A stretch of DNA of 64,000 bases from Oscillospiraceae bacterium (GTDB taxonomy: Bacteria; Bacillota; Clostridia; UBA1381; UBA9506): NCBI GenBank assembly GCA_015068855.1, contig SVJS01000003.1, positions 79,961 through 143,960 on the forward strand, given 5' to 3'. Every line of letters begins with the position of its first letter. The first letter of the stretch is position 1. Below the pieces are notes generated by a model that saw only the letters and a program-made list of their open reading frames with translations, was not told where the DNA came from and did no database searches. This document shows, piece after piece, positions 17,585 to 25,879 of this stretch. Both the position numbers and the translations under genes were made by a program.

Positions 17585-18151
17585 TTATTTATAATCATAG
17601 CCTAAGGCAAAGGCTTTTTGGTTAAGCTCTAAAAACTTTGCGGGAACGGCATCGGTCAGCGCCTCCTCCCAGATTTCGCGGGGAAGGGCAGAGTTTTTTG
17701 CCATAACACCAATCAGCGCAACGTTGACGGCCTTGATGTTTCCGGCCTTGCGAGCCAACTCTAAGGCATCACAGCTGATATAGCTGACACCTTTTTGAGC
17801 AAGTGTTTCCAAAATGTTTTTTGGATATTCCATAGCGCCTGTAATGACGGGCATGGGTTTTGTCTGCTGTGTGTTAATGATTAAAATACCGTCTTTCTTT
17901 AAGAAGGGAAGGGCGCGGTAAGCTTCCAGCTCTTCAAAGGCAATGATCATGTCTGCCTCGCCTTTTTCAATGACAGGGGAAGCAACGCTCTCACCGTATT
18001 TAACATAGGTCACAACACTGCCGCCGCGCTGGCTCATGCCGTGCACCTCAGAAAGTTTAACCTGTTTACCGGCCCGCATGGCAGCGGCCCCAACAATACG
18101 GCTGGCAAGCAGAGTTCCCTGACCGCCAACGCCGACAATCATAATATTCAT
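17585..18151 (-). CDS. iorB: Indolepyruvate:ferredoxin oxidoreductase, beta subunit
   Basis: A 188-residue pyruvate:ferredoxin oxidoreductase gamma-type domain protein. The N-terminus MNIMIVGVGGQGTLLASRIVG is the usual IorB opening, and SEVHGMSQRGGSV follows near residue 40. With IorA it oxidatively decarboxylates aryl pyruvates (indolepyruvate, phenylpyruvate, hydroxyphenylpyruvate) to aryl-acetyl-CoA, reducing ferredoxin. I chose ATG 18151 because the GGAGG that overlaps an upstream in-frame ATG (18163) is ideally spaced for it. It lies directly after iorA. Confidence 0.93.
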   Translation of the reverse strand: MNIMIVGVGGQGTLLASRIVGAAAMRAGKQVKLSEVHGMSQRGGSVVTYVKYGESVASPVIEKGEADMIIAFEELEAYRALPFLKKDGILIINTQQTKPMPVITGAMEYPKNILETLAQKGVSYISCDALELARKAGNIKAVNVALIGVMAKNSALPREIWEEALTDAVPAKFLELNQKAFALGYDYK

Positions 18152-18190
18152 ATTGACCTCCATCTGTCCTAACGGACTAAGCTTTTTGTT

Positions 18191-19924
18191 TTATCGGGTT
18201 ACATCAACAATGCTACCAAACTTACAAATGTTTTTGCACAATCCGCAGCCATTACAAAGCGTGCTGTCAATCACAGGACCGTTTTCTGTCATGGAAATGG
18301 CAGGACATCCGAGCTTCATGCACATTTTGCAATTTTTGCAGGCGTCTGTAATGGTGCAACAACCTGTGTAGCCTGCTTTTTTCAGCAGCGCACAAGGACG
18401 CTGTGCAATGATAACAGAGGGTTCCTCTGCGGCCAGGTGTTCACGGAGAACCTTTTCAAATGTGGTTACATCAAAGGGGTCAGCAACGGTGACCAAATCA
18501 ACACCAATGGCGTGGCAAAGCTTTTCTAAGTCAACCTGTTTGGCAGGCTCGCCCTTGATGGTTTTTCCGGTTGCAGGATTATCCTGATGGCCTGTCATAC
18601 CGGTGATGGAGTTATCCAGGATGATAACGGTGGAAGTACCTTTGTTATAGACCATATCCATCAACCCGGTAACACCGGAGTGGAGGAAGGTTGAGTCGCC
18701 TAAAACAGCAACAGATTTTTTAGCAAATTCACGACCACGGGCCTTTTCCATGCCGTGCAAGCCGGAGATGCTGGCGCCCATACAAATAATGCTGTCAATG
18801 CTGTCTAAGGGTTTGGCGCAGCCTAAGGAATAGCAACCAATGTCGCCGCTGACAGCAAGCTTTAACTTATTCAGAACGTAAAAGACACCACGATGAGAGC
18901 AGCCGGGGCACATAACCGGCGGGCGAACGGGAATGTCCTCATCAACGCTGTAGCTGACGGGAGTCGTGTCTCCGCCCAGTTTTTCACGGAGCATGCCGGC
19001 GGAATATTCACCGATTTCAGTTAACAGTTCCTTGCCCTTGACGTCAAGGCCCATGGCTCTGATTTGGCGTTCAATCACGGGGTCAAGCTCTTCAATCACA
19101 TAGCAAACATCAACGGCCTTGACAAAGTCCTCAATTAACTTTGTGGGCAGGGGATGAATCATACCAAGCTTCAAAATCGAGGCATCAGGAAACGCCTCGC
19201 GGGTGTATTGATACGCAATGCCGGCAGCAATGAAACCGATTTTTTTATCTTTCATTTCCACACGGTTGACAGATGCAGTGTTATTGTATTCTGCCAGGTC
19301 AGCCATGCGTTTTTCAACAATCACATGCTTGGGACGGGCGTTGGCAGGCACCATAACATGCTTAGCCGCATCTTTTTGATAGTCACGAACGGGAACCGCT
19401 TCGCGGGGGAAAAGTTCAACCTCACTTTGTGAGTGCGCAACACGTGTCGTTAAGCGGACCATAACGGGTGTATCAAAGGCTTCGCTGATTTTGTAGGCTT
19501 CTTTTACAAAGTCGCGGCAATCACTGCTGTCGGCAGGCTCTAACATGGGGATTTTAGCAGCAACAGCATAATTGCGGCTATCCTGCTCATTTTGCGAGCT
19601 GTGCATGCCCGGGTCATCCGCCACACAGATAACAAGACCTGCGTTAACGCCGATGTAGCTCATGGTAAAAAGCGGGTCGGCTGCAACGTTAACACCAACG
19701 TGTTTCATGGCAGAAAGTGCACGTCCGCCGGCAATAGCGGCGCCGGAAGCAACCTCGACGGCAACCTTTTCATTCGGTGCCCATTCGGCATAAATTTCAT
19801 CATATTTTGCAATAAATTCTGTAATCTCTGTGCTGGGGGTACCAGGGTAGGAAGATGCAACATGTACGCCTGCCTCGTATGCACCACGGGCAATGGCCTC
19901 GTTGCCTAACATTAGTTTTTTCAT
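18191..19924 (-). CDS. iorA: Indolepyruvate:ferredoxin oxidoreductase, alpha subunit
   Basis: A 577-residue thiamine-diphosphate iron-sulfur enzyme subunit. The N-terminal part carries the pyrimidine-binding domain (SSYPGTPSTEI near residue 25), the middle holds the TPP-binding region (GDIGCYSLG, then GDSTFLHSG), and the C-terminus has two 4Fe-4S clusters (CKNCKMCMKLGCP and CNGCGLCKNIC). It ferments aromatic amino acids after transamination and yields reduced ferredoxin. The ATG at 19924 begins the family N-terminus MKKLMLGNEAIARGA with AGAAAGG upstream; a GTG 24 bp earlier is less likely. The order paaK-iorA-iorB-ACT suggests a single aromatic 2-oxoacid pathway. Confidence 0.95.
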   Translation of the reverse strand: MKKLMLGNEAIARGAYEAGVHVASSYPGTPSTEITEFIAKYDEIYAEWAPNEKVAVEVASGAAIAGGRALSAMKHVGVNVAADPLFTMSYIGVNAGLVICVADDPGMHSSQNEQDSRNYAVAAKIPMLEPADSSDCRDFVKEAYKISEAFDTPVMVRLTTRVAHSQSEVELFPREAVPVRDYQKDAAKHVMVPANARPKHVIVEKRMADLAEYNNTASVNRVEMKDKKIGFIAAGIAYQYTREAFPDASILKLGMIHPLPTKLIEDFVKAVDVCYVIEELDPVIERQIRAMGLDVKGKELLTEIGEYSAGMLREKLGGDTTPVSYSVDEDIPVRPPVMCPGCSHRGVFYVLNKLKLAVSGDIGCYSLGCAKPLDSIDSIICMGASISGLHGMEKARGREFAKKSVAVLGDSTFLHSGVTGLMDMVYNKGTSTVIILDNSITGMTGHQDNPATGKTIKGEPAKQVDLEKLCHAIGVDLVTVADPFDVTTFEKVLREHLAAEEPSVIIAQRPCALLKKAGYTGCCTITDACKNCKMCMKLGCPAISMTENGPVIDSTLCNGCGLCKNICKFGSIVDVTR

Positions 19925-19999
19925 GCTATCGATAACCTTTCTGCCCACAGTCTGTCACATTGGCTGCCTGTTGTGGGCAAAACAAGCAGTGCATAATGG

Positions 20000-21295
20000 T
20001 TAGCGCAGGTCAATCACGTGTTTGGCCTTTCCTGTGGTACGCGGAATGCTCTTGGGCGCCATGAGTTTAATCTTGGCAGTTAACCCTAAAACAACCTGTA
20101 ACTTATGTTGAATATGTTTTTCAACGGCCTCAAGCTGTGCAAAACTGTCCAAAAGTTCTGCGTTATCCAGTTCGACCTGAACCTCGAGCTGGTCAGTATA
20201 TCCTTTTTTTGTAACGATTAACTGATAGTACGGTGCAATGTGTTCAAGACCAACCAGAACGCTTTCAATTTGCGAGGGGAATACATTAACCCCGCGGATA
20301 ATCAGCATGTCGTCGGTGCGTCCCTGAATCTTTGCCATGCGTCGATTGGTACGGCCGCATTTACATTCTTCATCAATCAAGTAAGAGATGTCCTTTGTGC
20401 GATAGCGCAGCACCGGAATGCCTTCTTTATTGATGGTTGTGATAACTACCTCGCCAACCTCGCCATCAGGCAACACCTCTCCCGTTTTCGGGTCAATGAT
20501 TTCGTAAATGAAGCAGTCCTCAGCAATGTGCTGACCGCATTTATGAATACATTCGCCTGCAACACCGGGTCCCATGACCTCAGAAAGGCCATAGTTTTCT
20601 GTTGCCAGGACGCCTAATTTATCTTCTAAAACGGCACGCATTTCTTCCGTGTGACCCTCTGAGCCAAGCATGGCAAGACGGAGTTTGAAATCGTCTCTTT
20701 TATAGCCAAGTTCCTCCATCATTTCGGAAATGTGCAGGGCATAGGAGGGCGTTGCCACAAACAGAGTGGTGCCGAAATCCTTCATCAGCATAATTTGCTT
20801 TTCGGTGTTGCCGCTGGATGTGGGAACAATGGTGGCGCCCAAGCGTTCCAAACCATAGTGCAGACCAAAAGCACCGGTGAACAGACCGTAACCGAAAGCA
20901 ATCTGCGCAATATCTTCATCGCTGCCGCCTGCCTGAACAACCAGACGGGCAATTAAATCAGCCCAGACATCCAGGTCGTTTTTCGTGTAACCAACCACGG
21001 TAGGTTTGCCGGTTGTACCGCTGGAAGCATGCACACGAACGATTTTTTTCATGGGTGCAGCAAAAAGACCAAAGGGGTAGTTATCCCGCAGGTCATCCTT
21101 AACCGTGAACGGAATTTTTTGTAAATCATTAAGAGTTTGAATGTCAGAGGGTTTTAAGCCAATGGCATCAAACTTCTGTTTGTACATGGGAACGTTTTCG
21201 TATGTATAGGCAACGATAGCCTTTAAGCGTTCCAATTGAAGAGCGTTCATTTTGTTTCTGGACATACACTCAATGTCTTTTTGATAGTACTGCAT
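20000..21295 (-). CDS. paaK: Phenylacetate-CoA ligase
   Basis: A 431-residue AMP-forming acyl-CoA ligase of the PaaK type. It has the P-loop-like motif HASSGTTGKPT near residue 88, a GYGLFTGAFGLHYG segment, the ENYGLSEVMGPGV adenine-binding region, and the C-terminal AMP-binding subdomain (IIRGVNVFPSQIE). It interconverts arylacetates and arylacetyl-CoA. In fermenting anaerobes next to iorAB it may run toward ATP formation from the aryl-CoA made by IOR; this direction is inference. ATG 21295 follows GAGGTG at 9 nt; the upstream in-frame codon overlaps that RBS. It lies 31 bp after the symporter gene. Confidence 0.94.
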   Translation of the reverse strand: MQYYQKDIECMSRNKMNALQLERLKAIVAYTYENVPMYKQKFDAIGLKPSDIQTLNDLQKIPFTVKDDLRDNYPFGLFAAPMKKIVRVHASSGTTGKPTVVGYTKNDLDVWADLIARLVVQAGGSDEDIAQIAFGYGLFTGAFGLHYGLERLGATIVPTSSGNTEKQIMLMKDFGTTLFVATPSYALHISEMMEELGYKRDDFKLRLAMLGSEGHTEEMRAVLEDKLGVLATENYGLSEVMGPGVAGECIHKCGQHIAEDCFIYEIIDPKTGEVLPDGEVGEVVITTINKEGIPVLRYRTKDISYLIDEECKCGRTNRRMAKIQGRTDDMLIIRGVNVFPSQIESVLVGLEHIAPYYQLIVTKKGYTDQLEVQVELDNAELLDSFAQLEAVEKHIQHKLQVVLGLTAKIKLMAPKSIPRTTGKAKHVIDLR

Positions 21296-21337
21296 GGTAC
21301 GTAACACCTCACAATGTATTTCTATATGATATGCTGA

Positions 21338-22849
21338 TTATATACCCTCAAAAGCGGAAGAGGCCTCTTTTGGGCAACTTTTTTGTGTAAACAGGCTGAC
21401 AAGCGGCGTTACAATAATGGAAATGGCCATGGCTGCAACGCCAAAGTTCTGTGAAAGATTGCTGGCTGCTGCAAAACTGTCTGTCAGGCTGACATATAAA
21501 GTACAACCGCCAACGACCAAAAGGCCGGAAAGCAGACCGCACCACACACCGGCACGGCTGATTTTTTTCGAATACAGTCCCCAGATATAAGGACCGATAA
21601 AGCATCCGGCCACAACACCCCAGGAAAAAGACATGAGCTGCATAATGAAAGCAACCTTAAAGCTTGCAAAGATAAAGGATGCGGCAATAAATACGAAACA
21701 CAGGGCGCGCATTAAAATCATTTGCCCTTTTTTGTTGTAATCCGGAACAACAACAGGCAACAGGTCCACCGCAATAGCTGAGCTGGACGTCAGCACGATA
21801 GAGGAGAGGGTGGACATGGAAGCCGATAAAACAAGCAGCAAAATAACGCTTAAAATTATGTTCGTCCAGACATTGCCGGAGAGCGCATTCATCAGCATGC
21901 AAGGGATGACGGCATCAAAGTTGCCACCGTCAGGCAATGTGTTATTCAGATACAGTCGTCCAAAGGTTCCCACAGTATAGGCGCCAACGCCGATTACGAG
22001 AGCAAACACCGTGGAAACAACGGCGGCTTTTGGAATCTGCTTTTCATCGCCGATAGCATAATACTTATGTATCATCTGGGGAAGGCCTAAGGTGCCGAAG
22101 CTGGTAAGCAGAATATTCATCAGAAGAAACCGCCACTGGGAGCCGCCGGTTATGCTGATGAGTGAGGGGTCAATGGTTTTTAATTTGGCAAAACCATCGG
22201 AAAATCCGCCAACGACAGGGTTTGACACAACAACAATTACCATAACGGTAACACCGAATAACATAATAATGCCCTGAATAAAGTCTGTAATAGTTGTGGC
22301 AAAGTAGCCACCGAGCACTAAGTAAATTGCAGTTAAAACAGCAATGATAAACATGCAGACGATATCGCCGTGAGTGCCGAAAATCGGGAATATCTGTGAA
22401 AAAAGATAACCAAGACCTTTATACACGGTGGCGCAATACGGAACAAGAAAAATGAAGATGATGAGCGCGGCATAAAGTTTCATGTTTTTGGAACCAAACC
22501 GTTTTTCAAAGAATTCCGGCATGGTGGAGGCGTGCAGGTTATGGGTCATGTGTCTTGTCCGACGTGCCAGCAGCAGCCAGGCAAGCAGACAACCAAGCAG
22601 AGCATTGCCAATACCAATCCAGATGCCGCCGACGCCAACCGTCCAACCGGTTCGGCCGGCATAACCGATAAAAATAACGGCTGAAAAATAAGCCGTTCCA
22701 TAGGAAAAGGCACTAATCCAGGGGCCAATTTTACGGCCACCCAGTAAAAAACCATCTATCGTTTTGGCTTTTTGTGCAGTTTTTAAGCCAATGACTATCA
22801 TTAAAACTGTGAAAAGAACTAAAAAGGAAAATGCAACAAGCTGTGTCAT
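21338..22849 (-). CDS. Sodium:solute symporter family (SSS) transporter
   Basis: A 503-residue polytopic membrane protein with about 13 hydrophobic segments in the SSS/LeuT-fold arrangement. It has the characteristic FLLGGRKIGPWISAFSYG segment near residue 34, ASTMPEFFEKRFGS near residue 107, and SASMSTLSSIVLTSSSA near residue 341, where the family's sodium site lies. The solute is unknown; its place at the head of the paaK-iorAB operon suggests an aromatic acid or amino acid. The ATG at 22849 lies about 96 nt downstream of a strong promoter. Confidence 0.9.
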   Translation of the reverse strand: MTQLVAFSFLVLFTVLMIVIGLKTAQKAKTIDGFLLGGRKIGPWISAFSYGTAYFSAVIFIGYAGRTGWTVGVGGIWIGIGNALLGCLLAWLLLARRTRHMTHNLHASTMPEFFEKRFGSKNMKLYAALIIFIFLVPYCATVYKGLGYLFSQIFPIFGTHGDIVCMFIIAVLTAIYLVLGGYFATTITDFIQGIIMLFGVTVMVIVVVSNPVVGGFSDGFAKLKTIDPSLISITGGSQWRFLLMNILLTSFGTLGLPQMIHKYYAIGDEKQIPKAAVVSTVFALVIGVGAYTVGTFGRLYLNNTLPDGGNFDAVIPCMLMNALSGNVWTNIILSVILLLVLSASMSTLSSIVLTSSSAIAVDLLPVVVPDYNKKGQMILMRALCFVFIAASFIFASFKVAFIMQLMSFSWGVVAGCFIGPYIWGLYSKKISRAGVWCGLLSGLLVVGGCTLYVSLTDSFAAASNLSQNFGVAAMAISIIVTPLVSLFTQKSCPKEASSAFEGI

Positions 22850-22951
22850 GAGAAACTCCGTTCCGTTAAAATGTTATCGACAAATTTTGCCATTTTTATG
22901 TTTGTTATTGTATTCGCTATTGTATAGTGAAATAAATATACACATCTAATA

Positions 22952-22980
22952 ATTATATAAATGTTACCGTAAAAAGTCAA
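22952..22980 (-). promoter_or_regulatory. Promoter of the symporter-paaK-ior operon
   Basis: On the minus strand TTGACT (22980-22975), a 17-nt spacer and TATAAT (22957-22952). The implied leader to the symporter start is about 96 nt and contains two copies of ATACAATA. Confidence 0.7.
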
Positions 22981-23101
22981 GTCGTGAAACGGGATTAATC
23001 GCCTTTTTTCATGATTTTTCTGGTCGTATTTATATTTTATGTATAATCTTCAAAAATTTGGAAGAGACTAAGAGTAAATTTAATGAAGGAGTGTGTGAAT
23101 T

Positions 23102-23635
23102 ATGCAGTTAGCAGGAACAAAAACTGAGCAAAATCTGATGACGGCTTTTGCAGGAGAATCGCAGGCGCGAAATAAATATACTTACTTTGCGTCGGTAGCT
23201 GCCAAAGAAGGGTACGAGCAGATAGCGGACATTTTTCGAAAAACAGCGGATAACGAATGTGCTCATGCTAAAATCTGGTTAAAACTGTTAGGCGGCATCA
23301 GTGATACCAAGAGTAATCTGGAAAACAGTGCTGCGGCAGAAAACAGTGAGTGGACGGAGATGTATAGCGAATTCGCCCAAACTGCAAAAGAGGAAGGGTT
23401 TGACTCTATATCACGGCTATTTACCATGGTGGCAGCCATCGAAAAAGAGCATGAGGAACGGTATCGTGCTTTGATTGAAAACGTCAAGAATAAGCAGGTT
23501 TTTGAAAAGGCGGAAGAGGAAACATGGATTTGTCGAAACTGCGGACATATTCATCGGGGTAAAAAAGCCCCCAATGTTTGCCCTGTTTGCAGTCATCCGC
23601 AAAGCTATTTTGAACTGCGGGAAACAAATTACTAA
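23102..23635 (+). CDS. Rubrerythrin
   Basis: A 177-residue non-heme iron peroxidase. The N-terminal ferritin-like diiron domain (about 1-135) carries ExxH/E ligands in [21 protein letters not shown] and [10 protein letters not shown]. The C-terminal rubredoxin-like domain has two CxxC pairs (CRNCG and CPVCS, residues about 145-165). It reduces hydrogen peroxide in the cytosol of anaerobes using NADH or rubredoxin electrons. GAAGGAG precedes the ATG. It is monocistronic or leads into the small Cys-rich ORF downstream; a -10-like TATAAT lies at 23042-23047 but the -35 is poor. Confidence 0.96.
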   Translation: MQLAGTKTEQNLMTAFAGESQARNKYTYFASVAAKEGYEQIADIFRKTADNECAHAKIWLKLLGGISDTKSNLENSAAAENSEWTEMYSEFAQTAKEEGFDSISRLFTMVAAIEKEHEERYRALIENVKNKQVFEKAEEETWICRNCGHIHRGKKAPNVCPVCSHPQSYFELRETNY

Positions 23636-23648
23636 GACTTTTGTCGCC

Positions 23649-23677
23649 TTGTATCGGGTTTTGACATACGATATAGT
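23649..23677 (+). promoter_or_regulatory. Promoter of the small Cys-rich ORF
   Basis: TTGTAT (23649-23654), 17 nt, TATAGT (23672-23677), starting 14 bp after the rubrerythrin stop codon. Confidence 0.5.
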
Positions 23678-23703
23678 AAGGACACAAGGTATGAGGTGAT
23701 GAA

Positions 23704-23877
23704 ATGTGCAGGTCAGAGCTGATTCATAGGCTGCTTTGTGCCATAGACCAGATGGAGGATGAATGCAGACGACTATGTTGCAGAAAAACGGCGAGCAGGC
23801 AGAAAGAAAAAAAGTGTTCTTCATGCCATGCATCTTCCACTTCTGACTGTGAATGCAGGCAGCACGAAAGGCATTAA
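23704..23877 (+). CDS. Small cysteine-rich hypothetical protein
   Basis: A 57-residue open frame with nine cysteines (16 percent) and many Arg, Lys and His residues. It starts MCRSELIHRLLCAIDQMEDE, continues with a CRRLCC cluster near residues 21-26 and ends with CSSC (39-42) and CEC (50-52) motifs. I do not recognise a family. Support for it being a gene is an RBS (GAGGTG, 4-5 nt before ATG), a promoter-like sequence just upstream, a strong terminator right after the stop, and its place next to rubrerythrin. The cysteine spacing suggests metal or Fe-S binding, possibly a redox or zinc-binding role (inference). A noncoding small RNA is the main alternative. Confidence 0.5.
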   Translation: MCRSELIHRLLCAIDQMEDECRRLCCRKTASRQKEKKCSSCHASSTSDCECRQHERH

Positions 23878-23914
23878 AAAAGAGCTGTTCAATTTTGAAC
23901 AGCTCTTTTTTAAC
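23877..23914. terminator. Bidirectional intrinsic terminator
   Basis: AAAAAGAGCTGTTCAA, a short loop, then TTGAACAGCTCTTTTTT, between the small Cys-rich ORF (plus) and the M20 hydrolase (minus). Confidence 0.9.
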
Positions 23915-23916
23915 AT

Positions 23917-25107
23917 TTAACGACCAAAATCTAAAGCAAAACGACAGAAGCTTAGCATGCCATAGAGCATGCCGCGCTCGTCAATGGTAAAGTTCGAGCG
24001 ATGCAGGGGCATGGTTGCGCCAAGGGCCGGATTGCCTGTGCCCAAGTCGATATATGTCGCCGGCACTTCCTTTGCAAAATAGGCAAAATCTTCGCCGCCC
24101 ATGTTGGGAACGGTGTTAATGATCACATTGTCCTCGCCTAAAATGTCACTTGCCGATTGATGCACAGCATCGGTAATGGCAGTGTCATTAATCAGCGGCG
24201 GATAGCGGAACCCAAAATCAAAGTCGCAAGTTGCCCCGAAGGCTGCGGCGTATTGATGTGCAATCTCTTCCATTCTCTTTGCAATCTCACGACGAACCGT
24301 TTCGTTAAAGGTGCGGACGGTTCCGCCAATGTAGGCATCATCGGGAATGACATTAAAACTGGTGCCTGCATGGAATTTGTTAACGGAAATCAGGTGCTTT
24401 TCCAGAGGCGTTGTGTATCGCGCGGAAAGAGTATACCATGCGTTTACAATTTGCGTACCGATGACAATGGGGTCAATGCAATTATGAGGCCATGCACCAT
24501 GGCCGCCGCGACCGTGAATGGTTAGATTAAAGTCATCAGGAGAGGCCATGAGTTCCCCGTATTTGAGAGAAATTTTGCCAACAGGAACGTCATTGGTCAC
24601 ATGAGCAGCAATAGCGGCATCCACTTTGGGATTTTCCAAAACACCGGCAGCAATCATTGGCTCGGCGCCGCCCTCAAATTCCTCATTAGGCTGGAAAACA
24701 AGCTTGACGTTGCAGAGGAGTTTGTCGCGGAACTGCATTAACAGGGCAGCGGTTCCCAGTAGCATCGCAACATGGGCATCGTGACCGCAGGCATGCATCA
24801 TGCCATCAATTTCCGAGGCAAAGGGGCAGTCAGGATTTTCCTGCATGGGAAGAGCGTCCATGTCGGCACGTATCAGCAGAGTTTTTGCATTTTTATCGGT
24901 TTCAATCAAAGCAACAACACCGGTCGTGGCAATGCCTCGCTGATAGGGGATGCCCAAACGGTCTAATTGTGCGCATATAAAATCCGAGGTTTTGAATTCA
25001 GAAAAGCCAATTTCAGGCGTTTTATGAATATGACGGCGGTAGCTGATGACATCATCCAAAATGGCTTCGGCCGCCTGATGCAGAACTTGATTTTGAACTG
25101 TTTCCAT
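23917..25107 (-). CDS. M20 family amidohydrolase (hippurate hydrolase / N-acyl amino acid hydrolase type)
   Basis: A 396-residue M20D metallopeptidase-like amidohydrolase. Metal ligands and catalytic residues are visible in DMDALP (about residue 85), MHACGHDAHVAM (about 102-113), NEEFEGGAEPM (about 135) and the C-terminal NMGGEDFAYF and LHRSNFTID. Members remove acyl groups from amino acids such as N-acetyl or benzoyl derivatives; the substrate is unknown. The ATG at 25107 follows AGGAGG. It starts 10 bp after the lexA stop on the same strand, so it may be under SOS control with lexA. Confidence 0.92.
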   Translation of the reverse strand: METVQNQVLHQAAEAILDDVISYRRHIHKTPEIGFSEFKTSDFICAQLDRLGIPYQRGIATTGVVALIETDKNAKTLLIRADMDALPMQENPDCPFASEIDGMMHACGHDAHVAMLLGTAALLMQFRDKLLCNVKLVFQPNEEFEGGAEPMIAAGVLENPKVDAAIAAHVTNDVPVGKISLKYGELMASPDDFNLTIHGRGGHGAWPHNCIDPIVIGTQIVNAWYTLSARYTTPLEKHLISVNKFHAGTSFNVIPDDAYIGGTVRTFNETVRREIAKRMEEIAHQYAAAFGATCDFDFGFRYPPLINDTAITDAVHQSASDILGEDNVIINTVPNMGGEDFAYFAKEVPATYIDLGTGNPALGATMPLHRSNFTIDERGMLYGMLSFCRFALDFGR

Positions 25108-25117
25108 AAAGAACCTC

Positions 25118-25735
25118 CTAATAAACACGGAATACGCCGGAAACGACGCCTAAAATTTTCACATCACGAACTAAAATGGGGGATAAAGCATCATTTTCCG
25201 GTTGCAGACGGATATGATCCTTTTCCTTATAAAAAGTCTTCACGGTTGCAGAATCATCAAGTAAGGCAACAACAATGTCGCCGTCACGGGCGGTGTTCTG
25301 CTGCGTCACAATGACATAGTCACCATGGAGAATGCCGGCATTAATCATGCTATCGCCCTTAACTTTTAACATAAAGACATTTTTGTTGTGGGCAAACACC
25401 ATAGGCAGGGGGAAGGTATCTGTGACATTTTCCTCTGCTAAAATCGGCGCACCGGCAGCAACGCTACCGATAACGGGGACGGAAAGATATTCAGCGATGG
25501 GCTCGGCCATGCGCTCGGTTTCGGTTCCTGTTAAACGGATAGAACGGTTTTTGGAGCCATCCTTAACCAGAAGACCTTTTGATTCTAAATTTTTCAGATA
25601 ATTATGTACTGTTGAAGGGGATTTCAGACCAATGGCAGAACAAATTTCACGAATGGAGGGGGGATAGCCCTTGTCGCGCACCTGCTCATTAATAAACTCT
25701 AAAATCTCATTTTCACGATTAATGCGTTTAGCCAT
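25118..25735 (-). CDS. lexA: SOS response transcriptional repressor LexA
   Basis: A 205-residue repressor. The N-terminal winged helix (about 1-65) includes GYPPSIREICSAIGLKSPSTVHNYL (split by helix turns). The self-cleavage site is Ala-Gly in VAAGAPIL near residue 83. The catalytic serine lies in KGDSMINAG near residue 125 and the lysine in VKTFYKE near residue 162. RecA-stimulated autocleavage lifts repression of SOS genes. ATG 25735 follows AAAGGGTG; an upstream in-frame start is less likely. A LexA-box-like sequence overlaps its own -35, indicating autoregulation. M20 hydrolase follows directly. Confidence 0.96.
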   Translation of the reverse strand: MAKRINRENEILEFINEQVRDKGYPPSIREICSAIGLKSPSTVHNYLKNLESKGLLVKDGSKNRSIRLTGTETERMAEPIAEYLSVPVIGSVAAGAPILAEENVTDTFPLPMVFAHNKNVFMLKVKGDSMINAGILHGDYVIVTQQNTARDGDIVVALLDDSATVKTFYKEKDHIRLQPENDALSPILVRDVKILGVVSGVFRVY

Positions 25736-25787
25736 AATTGCACCCTTTCTATATAGCAATAGGTAAGTGAATCACTCATATACATTC

Positions 25788-25816
25788 ATTATATCACACT
25801 TTATATCAAAATGCAA
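25788..25816 (-). promoter_or_regulatory. lexA promoter
   Basis: On the minus strand TTGCAT (25816-25811), 17 nt, TATAAT (25793-25788), about 53 bp before the lexA start. Confidence 0.7.
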
Positions 25817-25826
25817 ACTTTTGTTC
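25814..25826 (-). promoter_or_regulatory. Putative LexA (SOS) box
   Basis: On the minus strand GAACAAAAGTTTG, close to the Gram-positive consensus GAAC-N4-GTTC (one arm mismatch). It overlaps the -35 element of the lexA promoter, the expected place for autorepression. Confidence 0.55.
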
Positions 25827-25879
25827 TATTTTTGAGAAAAAATGTTGATGGACTTTCTTTTCTGCCTGGGGTTTCTATG

